Part shown: in pieces, positions 12,348 through 24,128 of the stretch
Numbering within the stretch: position 1 is the first letter of the stretch
How the letters are laid out: each line of letters begins with the position of its first letter
Made by a program: the position numbers and the translations under genes
Notes under the pieces: model-generated
What the model was told of the DNA's origin: nothing
The model's database searches: none
The model's input: the letters and a program-made list of their open reading frames with translations, nothing else
Source of the DNA: Epichloe hybrida
Lineage: Eukaryota; Ascomycota; Sordariomycetes; Hypocreales; Clavicipitaceae
Length of the DNA: 64,000 nt
Reading direction: 5' to 3'
NCBI GenBank assembly: GCA_019022495.1
Contig: JAFEKR010000014.1
Location: 1,331,968-1,395,967 of the forward strand

Positions 12348-14027
12348 ATGATGGCCCTGCATCTTGTGGCACCCCAGCATAGCGACGAAGACTCTGCTTC
12401 CAATCAATGCGACTCTCCGGAGCCTTGTTCCGACGACGACTCGTCCATTCTCACTCAGCCTTCTACTTCAAATCCGCCATCTTCTGCCATCCAAGTTATA
12501 GACGGGCAGGACCTCGGACGTGACGATGACAGCGCATGGCTGAAATCTCAAGACATGGCCATCCTCAAGGTCATCAGCAGTGAGCCTTGCCTCGCCAACT
12601 GCCAGGATCAGCATCATCATTGTATCAAGAGGCTTCCTGCCGGTACCAAGCCCGTCAAACTTGTGGGCGAGGGCTCAGCCAATGCAGTTTTCGAGATCAA
12701 GGTCCCCCAGCGAGACCGCGCTGGAAGGGACATGAAAGGTTAGTTTGCAGCTCCGTGAGGCTTCCTGGGATCTTTGATCTGGGGGGGTTTATGTGTTTTA
12801 ACATCTATAGGGCTTCTTCTGAGGGTCGCAAAGGTGCCCTCGTTTGGTGCCCCCCTTTCCTACAATTATCTCTTGCAGCAAAAGTACCTCCAAACCGCCG
12901 TCAAGCCGATTCTGGGAGATCATATAGTACATCAGGAGCTGGTCGTACTCCACAAATCCAACGTTGTTCGGGAACTCAACAACCTTTTGCGTGATATCAA
13001 TCACACCCGCAGAGACAAATTCAAATGGACATATGTCGGTGAGACTGATTGGGGGTTTCTCATCGAGGACATGCGTCCTCAGGGTAAGGCCCTCTCCCCA
13101 CCCCCGCTTCGCTGCCCAGCTTGCAAGTTCTTTCCTTTGTGTTTCGGCCTTTCGTCTTTTTTTTTTTTTTTTCCTTTGCTTTGTGAGTTGACCAAACCAA
13201 CTAAAGATATAGATTCCTGTGTTCTTGTCGAGTTCAAGCCTAAGTGGCTCTCGCAATCCCCCAGCGCGCCCAAGGGCGCAATCAGATGTAGGCAATGTGC
13301 CATGGAGCTGCGGAACCTGACGAAAGATCCATCCAGAAACAAGACGCGCCCAGAAAGGAAACCGTGCCCCCTTGCTCTCATGAACTCTGACTGCCCTTGG
13401 CATGTTTGTTCGCCCTTCCGAATGGCACCCCACCTCGCCGATGAGCCCGATAGCGAGTCTTACGTGGAGGCTTTGAGACGCATCGCCAGCCACGACGCAA
13501 TTCGCGATTTGAAGGAGCAGCAGGATATCCATGACAAGGTCGGGCCGCTCCGGGCCTTGCCGTCAGATCCGTTCTTCCCGCTCGCCATGACGCTGCGAGA
13601 CTGCACATGCTTCGCTCAAATCGACAAATGTTCTCAGTCTGTCCGCATACGCTTTGGCGACCTTGATTGGAAAGATCCCGGGGTCAAATTTGAGACTTGG
13701 AGGGGCGTGGAGGCAGAGCTTGTCGAGGGTGGCTTTTATACATCAGAATGGATCCTCTGCGGTAATCAATTTTACCGTCCACCGACACTCTGCCTCCTTG
13801 AACACGGGCCAGTAGCCACTAAGAAGAAACCAGAGATCATCCAAATTACGGATCTGAAACATCATACTGATGGTGGCGGTCAAGTCGATACACATCTGTT
13901 CCATATTCCCAAGGATACAGCAATTCACAGCTACTCGACAGATGCGAACGTTTTGAAACAGATTCTGGCGCCATTTAGATCGGATGCACCAACCTTCGTC
14001 ATACAAAAGGACCTCTCTGCTCAGTGA
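12348..14027 (+). CDS. ipk1: Inositol-pentakisphosphate 2-kinase (Ipk1)
   Basis: The enzyme phosphorylates inositol pentakisphosphate at position 2 to make phytate (IP6), a nuclear cofactor for mRNA export. Three exons are predicted: 12348-12738, 12811-13083 and 13207-14027, giving 494 residues. The first ATG after an in-frame leader is at 12348 and a second follows directly. The kinase N-lobe includes KLVGEGSANAVFEI (about 104-117). The family's hallmark block VLVEFKPKWL and the Cys-rich stretch (CRQCAM, then CPLAL) lie in exon 3, as is usual for Ipk1. Introns of 72 and 123 nt have GTTAGT and GTAAGG donors. The second acceptor could instead be six bases later (exon from 13213), which would remove two residues. 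The acidic, Ser-rich first 80 residues are not conserved in style and look disordered. Confidence 0.88.
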
Positions 14028-14563
14028 ACGAGATATAGTCAGAGCTCGCCCAAATTCTTTGCCCTGGATCTTCTTTTTTCCTTTTCGGGGGGTTTTCTTA
14101 AATTTCTGTGGTATGAGGTCAATTTTCTCCTTTTCCCCTTCAAATTCTTGGCAATGCGCTTGTTAATTGTGAGCATACGGAGTAGAAGAGGATGTTATTG
14201 ATCCAAGAATGATGGTTCAGCATCGTAATTAGGCGTTGTTGGGTAGCATCAGGACCCGTTTGGCTTTTTCGTTACAAACTTGGCGCTGGAAAACAGCACA
14301 GCACCAGAACATCCGCATCATAAGCCAGAAATCATTTTAGCATTGCAGTTTGTCTTTCACAAATAGGGGTCACAGGAATGACGGGGAATCATGCCTTGAG
14401 ACGAAACCGGATTCGCTTTTCGCGACTCGCATGTGAAATAATAGGGAATACCGAATTGACACAAGGGAAAGAATAGGCCTGTCATGATGTCTTATGCCGG
14501 AAAAAAAAGTGATATTTCGTAAAACGCCGAAACCGCAGAGCATATGCTCAATAATGCCAGTGT
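14028..14563. other. Convergent 3' interval
   Basis: Lies between the 3' ends of the IP5 2-kinase (+) and the nucleoside transporter (-). It probably carries both 3' UTRs. I see nothing else except a TACGGAGTA motif at 14176-14184. Confidence 0.5.
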
Positions 14564-16017
14564 CTATATCCCAGAAACAGTGAAACTGAGCAAACTGCCT
14601 GTAGTAAGGCCAATGACAAGAAACAGACCCATGAAGCCGCCTGTGGCCTCTCGCTCCCCCTCGTCCACCCACTGCCCTGAAGCCATCATGAAACTAGAAC
14701 CAAGCCATCCATTGGTAAATCCGAGAACGACCTGAACCACAAACAAGTAGAAAAAGTCGCTGGATACGACGGCTCCGCGGCCATTGACATTACACAGCAG
14801 ATAGAGCGGCAAAAGAGCGGCCCGAGCCACAGCCAGGAGGAATAGAACAAATGGCCGGTGCTGCAACGAAAATGGAAGCATCGTCGCAATCCTCCCTCCC
14901 AGATCACCCAGGTTCCAAAATACGAAACCCAGGGGTATAAAGGCAGTTGGTCTAAATATAGCCCCCGCGTCTTCCCTAACGGAGTGGATCTTGGCAGTAA
15001 ACACGGGGAAGAACATGGTCACGGCAAAGGTGACAGCCACGCCGATGGCAAGCCAGCGGAGTTTGCGAAAGAGAAGCCACAGCGACGTGACTTTTCGGGC
15101 AGCGCGCTCTGCCTCCTCGATGCTGTTCATGGATTCGGCCATGTGATGCATCAATTTATTCTCAATGCGCCGATTGTGTCGTCTAAAGAGGGGGTTCAGA
15201 GCTACTAGGGCAGTGATTGAAATTGTGACGGCGGCAAGAAAGTAGAGGAATGCTGAGGATTCGCCTCGTTGGCTAGGGTTGTCGTCGTCAAGCGAGTTCG
15301 AGGGTGACGACGGTTCCCTGGGAGGAAACAGCAAGACAGTGGAGACTTGCGCTACAGCAGGCAAGACGCCTGCTACGCCTTGTCCAGCCATCAGAGCTTG
15401 CATGTACTCTGGTCTCCCATAGCTAGCTGCGAATGCAAAGGCCCCGTTCTGGATGAGCCCCGTTGCCCACGACGAGAAGGCAACCATGGTGAGGAGAAAG
15501 GCGAAGTACGCTGTGGGGGAGGCATCGAGGAACAAGGCCGTGGAAGCGGTGAGAAGCACGAAGATGACGATGTTGATGATCAGGGCGAGGTTGATTCGAT
15601 AGGGGTACGATGCCGAGTATTGAACGTTGCTTAGGATGATGAGTACGCTCAGGTTGGTGATTGTTGAGACGGTGAGGATGCCGGACTGGAAGTTGGTTTG
15701 GATCCAGGCGTTGGAGGAGAAGCGGGAGGCGAAGTAGGGCGCTGCTGCGAGGAACATGTTCCTTTTCAGGGGTGTTGAGTCAGTGTTGACTTTGATGTAT
15801 ACATTTTGTGGTGAAGGGGTTATGCATACCAAGCCCATAACATGGCGACGCCTAGGAATCCAAAGACGCAGTACTCGATCGATGAGAACGGTATCTCGTC
15901 CTGGTTCTCGAGGACGGCGGATCCTTCCAGAGCAGTGCCTTCTTCTTCGCCGGTAAGAGGCTCATACTCCTGTTGGGAGGATCCCCCCCCAAAGACAGCT
16001 TGTCTTGCACGTTCCAT
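14564..16017 (-). CDS. Equilibrative nucleoside transporter, Fun26-like
   Basis: A polytopic membrane protein of the ENT (SLC29) family, which moves nucleosides across membranes. The yeast member Fun26 acts at the vacuole; the same location is inferred here. Two exons are predicted: 16017-15830 and 15761-14564, giving 461 residues, the usual ENT length. The acidic N-terminal tail (about 45 residues) is followed by a run of about eleven hydrophobic segments. The first spans the splice junction (AMLWAW|NMFLAAAPYF, a typical ENT TM1 with downstream ASRF). The cytoplasmic loop after TM6 (about residues 200-290) is charged and Ser/Pro-rich, and the end TGSLLSFTVSGI is hydrophobic as expected. The 68-nt intron uses GTATGC and AAAAG. 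Confidence 0.85.
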
Positions 16018-17339
16018 GCCGAAAGTCGTCGATGATCATTGATGGGCGGTTTGGGTGTAGACTTGATGGTTCGCAGGAAGTTCGCCGGACGTTGTGCAAC
16101 ACGGGTTAGTAATGCAAATAGGCCGCTGAGAAGCCTCGGACAGGTCGTCCGTCGTGCCGCGCTAATAGCTTGGTTCAGGTCATTATCGCAAGTCGAGCAG
16201 CCAGCCGCACGTGGTGTCGTTACTATTAGCAAGGCGAATAATGCCCAGCTGCTGCGACGTCGGTGTCCCGTCGTCATCACACTCCTAACCAAGCACATCC
16301 TGACTAAGCAGCAAGTCTCCACTAATTTTGCCGATCATAGTATTTAACCCAGCAGCACGTAAATTTTTCCCTACTCAAAACTTTTCTTCAACCGTGTGCC
16401 TTTGATCGAGGCATCCCCCCTTACACAACAAAACACCGTCTTGTCAAAACGTAAGTACATCATTTTCTGTTCAAAATGTGCTTGTCGTCGTCTCCATATG
16501 ATTATATTTTCCCATTAATTCGCAGTTTCCACGCTAGCCGTCTTAGAGCCTTTGACGTGCAGTGAGCGATTGAATTATGCCTACCTTGGATGTATGATGG
16601 AGATGTCTTTTGACACGACGCTATGGATTTTGCCACGTCAATATCTGGTTCTTTACTGACTCGATTGCGATTGCTAGGTTACTAATTGTTTCGAACAAAG
16701 CACGAGAAAAAAATTTCACGGCGTTGGCTCGAGCTCGGTCGTTGGTATTGACATTCAGCACATGTCGTCCAACTCGTTTGACAGCAAGTGTAGTAGATGC
16801 ACGTTGTCATGATCCCGCCATTGCGTGCCGTCGTGTGACGACTATTGTCTCTTGTGTTCTCCCGCGAAGCCGCCACCCACAGAGTGCCGACTTCCTATCA
16901 TAATACCGTAGATGCATCCTGGTGCTGGGCCTGATGTTTTGTCCTTTTGTTCTTTTTGTCTGGTTAAAATTGAAACGTGCTCCACGGATATTAAATTACG
17001 CCGGCTGTATTTTTGTAGCCCATTTGGTGTATCCCGAACGTCCCCTGCGCTGAAATAAAGTCCTTGAGCCTTGGAACCTTGATGTCATCCACTTGCAGCT
17101 CACCATTCACGCCTACCATTCACTCTAGCAAGAGCTTTTCTCTACTTCGTACATCGGCGCTGAGGTTTCGAGGGTTGATGACGAACGCTCATACGGCTCA
17201 ACTTGTGCAGAGCGCAGAGCGCAGAGCTCAGAGCACAAGCTTGGCCAAGTTGGCTGGGAGCCAGCCCTTGCCAAAATGTTCAGTTCCGCCACCCTACTCC
17301 GTACTACGCCGGGTTTCGCTCTTTCACCATGTTATTGAG

Positions 17340-17450
17340 TAAATCATATTGTTGCCAAAGCCAGAAACAGCCCTCCACTGGGCAGCTAGTTGTGACGATG
17401 TCGCCGTGCTGGATGCCCTTGTCATTGACGAAACGCCTCACGCGGTAGTT
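17340..17450 (+). pseudogene. Possible ankyrin-repeat fragment
   Basis: One frame reads ETALHWAASCDDVAVLDALV, which matches the ankyrin-repeat consensus pattern (TALHxAAxxG...VVxxLL). It is preceded by an in-frame stop a few codons upstream and followed by sequence without repeat character. No start or splice sites give a larger protein. It may be a relic of a lost ankyrin gene or a chance match. Confidence 0.3.
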
Positions 17451-18243
17451 CGTAAAGTGGGGAGGGCTTCTATGAAGGGGCAAAGGGGTAGCAGGGGAGA
17501 AGAAGCCCGGTTTGGTGGGGGTTCAACACGGTGCCGCCCCTTGGATGCTGCTAGGCGGACTGTAGATTTAGAGCCGGTAGTGTTCTGGGAATTATTTTGA
17601 TTTTTTTCTCACAAACCTTGCAGCATGAAAGTACATGCGTCGTGCATCGTGCATCGTGCATCGCTGGTCCTGGTGGACCATTTACAGCAAAGGGCCTTTC
17701 TCTCGGTGGCGCGCGCCAAAGGCTATTCCTGCGTACTCCCCGTACATACTCCGTACACAGCTTCGACTGACTCCACGGTGGGTGGGCCAGGCAGACACAG
17801 GCTGGCAGACAGACACTCGCAGGTGTCCGGTGTGGTGTGTGTGGTGTCCCTCGCACCTCGCAGGAGGCTGCGATTGCGTCAACCCCGGTCGGTGCGTCAA
17901 CTTCAACTCCCACCTTGGACCGATTTCTGGCGCAGGTTCTGCGTGAGCGTGAGCGCGCTTTGACTATCATTATTGCCGCCGTCATTCACATCTACTACTG
18001 AAAACCCCGCCAACCCCTGGCGGCCGCTCTGCACTTGCCGTGGCCTCGTTGCAGCTGTTCTCGCGGCGGCGCATTGTGTGTGCGAGGCTTCTCGTTCCGA
18101 TATGTAGCTTTGTAGCTTGGTTCCTTCCCGCTCGTCACCAGACTCACCAGACTCACCAGACTCACCACCCACCGCACATGCATGCTTGATTTCTCCTTTT
18201 CAGATATCGCTTTCAATTCTTTTCTTTTTGTCCTCTCGTTCTG

Positions 18244-18320
18244 GTTCTCGTTCTCGTTCTCGTTCTCGTCCTCGTCCTCGTCCTCGTCCTCATCATCATC
18301 CTCATCCTCATCCTCGTCTT
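18244..18320 (+). repeat. CT-rich hexamer microsatellite
   Basis: Units TTCTCG change to TCCTCG and then TCCTCA/TCATCA. The tract ends about 325 bp upstream of the CCCH/SMR start codon and is likely transcribed or promoter DNA. Confidence 0.8.
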
Positions 18321-18646
18321 GGCTCTTCTTCCAAGTCAGTCACCCTTGCCTGCTGGGCCTGCTGGCTGTCTGATTCGCTGGCCACTGGTCCAAACCCCCT
18401 GGACGCGTCCTTCCTAACCTCGACGTCTAAGTTTGCCCCTCTCACAACCAACTCTTCGAACCGCGGCTTGCTGGCCGTCAAATACGCGACTACTCGACGG
18501 TGGACATCCCATCTCGCCTGTCTCTGATCTCTGATTTATTTTCTGACGCGACTACTTCCCAATTAAATCGTTGGCGGCTATCGAGGTTCCGTCTCTCTCC
18601 CGCTTGAAACACCTCGGCTAGCAATCATATAAGCATACCGCCCGCC

Positions 18647-20974
18647 ATGGTGTCCGACGAGCACTACGATCTGTGTCTGCCTATCTTACAGGACACAAGC
18701 TTGCAGGATGAGGACAAGACGGACAAGCTGGAGGACCTGTTGAGAAAGGAGACCAACTGGTCAGGTACTGCTCTCGACAATGTTATCCTGGATGCGATGT
18801 GGAGGTTTCGAGAAGGGGGAGGTTCCTCCGCGTCTCCTCCTCCGATACGATCGTCCATCTTGCGGCGGCCGTCCCCTGCTTCGTGGCGAGGATCTCCAAC
18901 ACCAATCTCAGCATCCCCCAGGCTTGCTGTAAGCCCGCTAGCTCCACCTGGCTTCATTCCTTCAACTTTCAACAGAACCAAGTCCTCGGCCGCATCCCCA
19001 TTTTCCTCTCCGCGAGCCTCTCCGCGGCTTGCCTTTGCGACGCCTGTCATACCGCATAGCCCGAATCTGAACGCGTACGAATTTGCGAGCGACCCGACTC
19101 CTGCGACGGAGATTCTGGGAGACTACCAGTCGGAGAATGTCGAGTGGCTGGTCAATGATGATGTAGCCAGTGCCTCGTCATCTGTAGGTAGCTCGAGTGC
19201 TTTGAACGCCGCTGCCCCCGAGTTCTCTTCCATGTCGTCGCAACAGATTGACATGTCTCCATACGATATGCTCCGGTCGATATTGGGCCAAACAAGAACG
19301 GACGAGGATATAGAGGCCGCCCTGGCTTCCCACAACTACGACTTGAGTGCTACGATTGCATCCATCATGGAAAATCAGAGCAAAGACGGCGGTGCTCCTT
19401 CCAGTAGCCTGGATGAGCCCAAGGCTATCCTAATTGGACGATCGATATCTTCGGACGGACGCCCAGCGACACCCAACAACCAGGCAAAGTCCGGGGTGAT
19501 TTGCAAGTTCTACATGTCAACGGGTCAGTGCTTGCGTGCCGACTGTCGGTTCAGCCACGACTTGAGCAACCATCTTTGCAAGTGAGTGCCGCAGACAAGC
19601 TTGATTACTTCTCCATTCGTGTACAGTGGTCTAACTGCTTCCAATCTACCCTCTCACCAGATATTGGATTATGGGCAACTGCCTAGCAGGAAACACTTGC
19701 GTGTTCTCGCATGACCCTTCCAAATTCGTGAACAAGATGTCTTTGGACGAGAACGGGGAAGGACAAGAAGATATCCAAGTGCAGGACTTGAACTCGTTTC
19801 CCGCCCTGCAATCAGGCGGCCCCGATCAAGTGAACAACTTTGGCGGAGCCGGAGCCAGTCTCATCGCTGCCGGTCTCAACCCGCCCCAGGGGCCCAGACA
19901 CTTCCATGGCAGCGAAAGCCCGCGCTTACGGTCCAGGCCCGGCAGTCGGCACCAGGTCAAGGATAAGAATGTGGGTGCGCCAGCCATTGACGACAATGAA
20001 GCTTTTCCGTCACTTGGCTCTGCTTCGGCGAAGCAAGGCAAGAAGCATCATGGGAAACGTGGCCATGGGCATGCGCACAAGGAAAACATTCCGAACTCGC
20101 TGGCGGACATTGTCAAGATGACCCCATCCCCTACTCCCGGCTCACCAAGGCCCGAGTCCAGAAGGCTAGCAAATGGAACCGTCTCGGCCAACAAGACTGA
20201 TGAGAACAGCGCGGCGGCCCAAGCCATTCCGAGCCCAAAACATATTCCCTGGCTGGAAACAGGTGACCGTGCCAATAAGGCGTATCTCAAAGCTCGCCAG
20301 GAAGCCATCAAACATGGCGGCTTGCGTAACAAGTTTCTGCAAAGGTACGTGCTCTATGGAACACGAAAAGATGAAGTATTTGGCATGGTCACGACGTCTG
20401 ACTCCCTCTCAGCGCGGCTCAGGCTTGGAATCGGAACGATGCCAGGGCTGCCAAGGCCCTGAGCTTGCGTGGTCAGAGCGAGAATGACTTGATGCGAAAA
20501 GCGCACAGGGAAGCTGCGCGAGAACTGTACGAGCAACGCAACAAGAGCATGAACAACGCAGCCGAAATATACGTAGATCTGCACGGGCTCCATCCGGAGG
20601 AAGCGGTAGAGTACCTAGAAAAGACCCTTTTGGACAACAGTCAAGCGTCGAGGCCAGTTTACGCCATCACTGGAACAGGGCATCACAGCAAGAACGGAAA
20701 GGATAAAGTGGGCAGGGCGATTCGCAACTTCCTCAACGAATGGCGATATGCGTTCCGCGAATTTTCGGTGCCTGGTGACCGTAACAGCATGGGAGGTATT
20801 CTCGGCATCGATGCTCGCAGCTGGGACAAGTCGCTTACGAGGGAAGGGGGGGCAGGCGAGGAAGATGACAGGGAGGAGGTCGATATCTTGAGCCAAGGGG
20901 TAGAGATTGGAGACGGCAAAGTGAGACTGCTGGTGAGGGATCCCCCCAAGGGCCCCAGTGGTCGGCGGTGGTGA
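18647..20974 (+). CDS. CCCH zinc finger and SMR-domain RNA-binding protein
   Basis: Probably a cytoplasmic RNA-binding protein with a nuclease-type SMR module, related to fungal CCCH/SMR proteins linked to mRNA surveillance; the exact role is unknown. Three exons are predicted: 18647-19581, 19661-20344 and 20413-20974, giving 726 residues. In order: a Ser/Pro-rich N-terminal region, a CUE/UBA-like helical segment (MLRSILGQTRTDEDIEAAL, about 205-240), two CCCH fingers (CKFYMSTGQCLRADCRFSH and the next one beginning CKYWIMGNC, split by intron 1), a low-complexity linker, a DUF1771-type helical segment (about 590-640) and a C-terminal SMR domain. The SMR domain has the DLHG motif and TGTGHHS. 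Introns are 79 and 68 nt with GTGAGT and GTACGT donors. Related proteins such as Cue2/N4BP2-type factors cleave mRNA at stalled ribosomes; applying that here is inference. Confidence 0.87.
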
Positions 20975-21549
20975 CACCCCATTCCAAAGCAAGTAAAATG
21001 CACAAAATCGTATGAAAAACAAAAACCAATGCGGGGAAGAGCATGTCGTCCCAGACTTATCGACGAGACATGATGATGATGTCGACGCGGCATGTATCAT
21101 GCTGCATCTAGAACCGTAGAAGCGGAACAAGACGTCTCTGCACCGACGGGAGCACAACGGGAGCACCACGGGGGCACAACGTCATTGACAACGTCATTGA
21201 CAACGTCATTGACAACGTCATTGAGTTTGCCAATGCCACTGCGGCGGCACTGCCTACCGTACAGGTCCCCAGCTGGGTGGCAGTAGCTGGTGAGCGTGTC
21301 CGTCCAGCGCCGCCGGCCCGCTGCGCTCTCGCCGAGTCCTCGGACCGGTGCCCCCCCCTCCAGTGTCCACTATCCATCCAATCCCCCCAAAAAAAAAAAA
21401 AAAGCCGGAGTTTTCTGATCCATGGCTTCTTCAACCACTTGCCTCGCCGACTCAGCGACGACTTCCGACCACGCAGGCCTCACATTCTCCCCTCGGTCGA
21501 TCGATTGATATACCGCCTCGTCGTCGTTGGTCGTTCGCCGCCGTCAATC
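20975..21549. other. Upstream region of the Tvp38-family gene
   Basis: It contains three imperfect GGGAGCACAAC-like units, then the ACGTCA tandem array described separately, then a short poly(A) run at about 21389-21402. No further gene is seen. Confidence 0.5.
21177..21224 (+). promoter_or_regulatory. Four tandem 12-mers each carrying ACGTCA
   Basis: The unit ACAACGTCATTG occurs four times head to tail, about 325 bp before the Tvp38-family start codon. ACGTCA (TGACGT on the other strand) is the core bound by CREB/ATF-type bZIP factors. A regulatory role is inference. Confidence 0.5.
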
Positions 21550-22840
21550 ATGCCAGCGGGCCACTCCGCACCCGGGCCCCGTCGCTCCTCAGCCCTATCC
21601 TCGTCGTCGTCGTCGTCGTCATCGTCATCGTCCCGCGCCTCGCCCGTCCGCTGGTCCCGCCGCGGCCACACGTCCACGCGCCGCATCTCCGACGCCATGC
21701 CTCGCACCCGGTCGTCCAACAGCTCGCGGTCCGTCCTCCAGCGAGCGTGGAAAACGTGCCTCGAATGGAGCCAACGGCTCACCCAGTACTTCCTCAGCCT
21801 GCCGCCGCTCTACCGCGCCCTCGCCCTCCTCGCCTGCGCCGTCGGCCTCATCCTCGTCATCCTCGCCATCGTCTACTCGCACCGCTTCTTCGCGTGGCTC
21901 GCGCCCATGGCCAAGTCGTGGCGGGACCTCCGCGGCGGCTGGCTCATCGTCTTCGCCCTCATCTTCGTCACCGCCTTCCCCCCCGTCATGGGGTACTCGA
22001 CCGCCAACACCATTGCCGGCCTCGTCTACGGCTTCCCCATGGGCTGGCCCATCGTCGCCGTCGCGTGCACCCTCGGCAGCCTGTGCGCCTTCTTGGCCAG
22101 CCGCACCGTTCTCAGCAGATACGTCGATACAATGGTCGGCTCCGATCACCGATTCGTCGCCCTCGGCCAGGTCCTGCGCAGAGACGGCATCTTGTACCTG
22201 ACTGCCATTCGGTTCTGTCCCTTGCCATACAGCTTGAGCAACGGCTTCTTGGCGACGATTCCGAGCATAACCCCTCTCGCATTTACCATCTCCACTGCTC
22301 TATCAACGTGAGTCCCCTACCACCCAACCTCGGCGAAAATAAAGAACACCCCCCCCCCCCCTTCTTGACGCCCAACACTAAAACATGATGTTCAGACCCA
22401 AACTCCTCATCCACGTCTTCATCGGCAGCCGTCTTGCCATCCTCGTCGAGCAAGGGGACAAGATGAGCGCCGGCGACAAAGCCATCAACTACGTCGGCAT
22501 GGCCACGGGCGGGGCAGTCGGCCTGGCAGTCGGCCTGGCCATCTACAGAAGGACCATGGCCCGCGCCGCAGAACTGGCTCGCGAAGAACAAGGCCGGGAC
22601 GCAGATGACGCAGAGCAAGGCCAGGGCGGCTACGACGATACCGACACAACGCTGTTGGACCCGGAAGATGCGACGGCCATCATGTCCGATGACGATGTGT
22701 CGCTGTGGGACGTACAGGGGAACCATGACTGGGGTGCGTACAACGATGATGACGATGATGACGATAATGATGATGATGACGGGACGAGAGACGCCAAGAA
22801 ACACGGCAGGTCCAAGAGCGGTGGCTCCAGCACGACTTGA
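21550..22840 (+). CDS. tvp38: Tvp38-family Golgi membrane protein (VTT/SNARE-associated domain)
   Basis: An integral membrane protein of the DedA/TMEM41/VTT family; yeast Tvp38 resides in late Golgi/Tlg2 vesicles, and family members elsewhere have lipid scramblase activity. Two exons are predicted: 21550-22307 and 22396-22840, giving 400 residues. The first 55 residues are Ser/Arg-rich with a poly-Ser run. Hydrophobic segments lie at about 79-110, 120-150 and 160-185. The VTT domain shows the typical G-x-x-Y-GFPMGW entry and the family signature RFCPLPYSLSNGFLATIPSI near 223-242. Exon 2 begins in KLLIHVFIGSRLA, then a last membrane helix and an acidic Asp-rich tail. The 88-nt intron (GTGAGT/TTCAG) contains a long C run. 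Confidence 0.87.
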
Positions 22841-23192
22841 GTTCGAGTATAGAGCACATGTAATTGTATAGATGCATAGATGCCATTGTTGTACACATGG
22901 ACGATCAGCTGGGGGGGTTTTTTTTTTCCTTTTCCTTTTCTTCCCTCTTTCTTTTCCTTTCGTATCTTGAACAAAGGCAAAATGACCCAAACAAGAAGGC
23001 GAACAGCCTGCCATCACCCTGGTCCCCTTCTCGCTGAAGAGCCCCCAGGCATTTTAACAGCCCTATTGCTTAGAACACCGTCATTGTACACAGAATCCCG
23101 CCCGCTCCGCGAAGTATACTTGGAGTCGCAATGCCTTGCGGCATCGCTGCACGTATTCGCGGCATGTCAGGAGCATAGGAACCGGATGTAGA

Positions 23193-23616
23193 AGCGTCTT
23201 ACCTGAGTTATTATCCAGCGCTAAGCAAGGGGAATATAAAGCATCAAGTGGCTAAGATGACCAGCCTTACGAAAAGCATCTAGGGTTGTCCGAACCCAAC
23301 TCGTTGGCCTGCACCTAGCAGGCGGTCAGGCGGACGGCTTTGTCAAGCTTTGCCCTCCAAGACGCGCTGACTCCGTGCAGCCTTTGCCTTGGTGGTGTTC
23401 TGCGAGACATCCCCCTGAAGGGCGGGGCGTGTTTGAGCAAGAGTCAGGCAGGCAAACAAAAGGGCGACCTTGGTCGATGCTAAAGGTCGGGTTCGGACGA
23501 TCTCAGAGATGCTTTTCGCAAGGCTGGTAATCACCGTTAGCCACTGTATAACGCTTATATTCCCCTCGCTAAGCGGATGTTATTGGCGCTAGATAATGAC
23601 TCCAAGGAAAGACGCT
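23193..23616. mobile_element. MITE-like element with about 100-bp terminal inverted repeats
   Basis: The left arm, about 23193-23298, matches the reverse complement of the right arm, about 23491-23616. Shared blocks read outward to inward: AGCGTCTT, TTATC-AGCG, AGGGGAATATAA, AGTGGCTAA, ACCAGCCTT-CGAAAAGCATCT and GTCCGAACCC. The right arm has about 11 extra bases near its outer part. The centre is about 190 bp, non-coding and GC-richer. No transposase is present, so it would be non-autonomous. I could not find a clear target-site duplication. Confidence 0.65.
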
Positions 23617-24083
23617 CATCTCACGAAATGAGGGAGGGGCATTCATCGCACAGACGACATCTTCAGCATAGAGTCATGGTTCCGCAAACAGACAGACAGG
23701 GGAGGGGGACATGTTGATCATGATTCAACATGTGTGTATTGTATGGGATTACTACATAGAGCCTCTTTTTTTCCCCCCCCTTTTCAGGGCCCTTTCGAGG
23801 CAGAATAGGCGTTTCGAAGGAATATAAAATTAATATCGTATTATTCAGAGCAATTGCGCCCGTCCTCAAACACCTTCCCAGATTTCGTACAAGGTCCTTG
23901 ACTGACCTGAAGCCAACGTCCGTCCATTTTCATTCGCTAGGAGGCAAAGGTTTCAAAACGCCATCGCTTACATCTCAGAACAGGCGCGTATCGTGTAAAG
24001 TAATAGAGTTGCAAGTAAAGCATCAACACGCCATAATCAAAAGCGAACACTGCAAATAAGGAGAGAGTCATAGCGGAAAAAAA

Positions 24084-24112
24084 GGGGCAGGGGGCGGGGG
24101 GCGGGGGGGGGC
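24084..24112 (+). repeat. G-rich run, possible G-quadruplex
   Basis: Four or more runs of at least four G within 29 nt, close to the 3' end of the orphan gene at 24129. Confidence 0.6.
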
Positions 24113-24128
24113 GAAAGAGGCGTCACCG

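Larger units (their letters stand above)
16018..18646. other. 2.6-kb gene-free interval
   Basis: It lies upstream of both the transporter (-) and the CCCH/SMR gene (+). I find no intact gene. Features seen are a possible ankyrin-repeat fossil (17340-17450), TACTCCGTA motifs at 17295-17303 and 17747-17755, three tandem ACTCACCAG units at about 18139-18168, and a pyrimidine-rich microsatellite of TTCTCG and TCCTCG units at 18244-18320. The last probably belongs to the promoter or 5' UTR of the next gene. Confidence 0.5.
22841..24128. other. Intergenic interval containing an inverted-repeat element
   Basis: It lies between the 3' ends of the Tvp38-family gene (+) and the orphan gene (-). The inverted-repeat element at 23193-23616 is described separately. 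A G-rich run at 24084-24112 has several G-tracts of four or more. I see no gene. Confidence 0.5.

Noticed and set aside
12774..14027. IP5 2-kinase read without introns from 12774
   Set aside because: It includes intron sequence (poly-T translated as Phe run) and lacks the conserved exon-1 kinase motif. The spliced model sums to whole codons.
21527..22201. Long open frame overlapping the Tvp38-family gene in another frame (and an antisense one)
   Set aside because: GC-rich coding DNA makes open shadow frames. The peptide is a Ser/Pro/Arg-rich mirror without motifs, whereas the chosen frame has membrane helices and the VTT signature.
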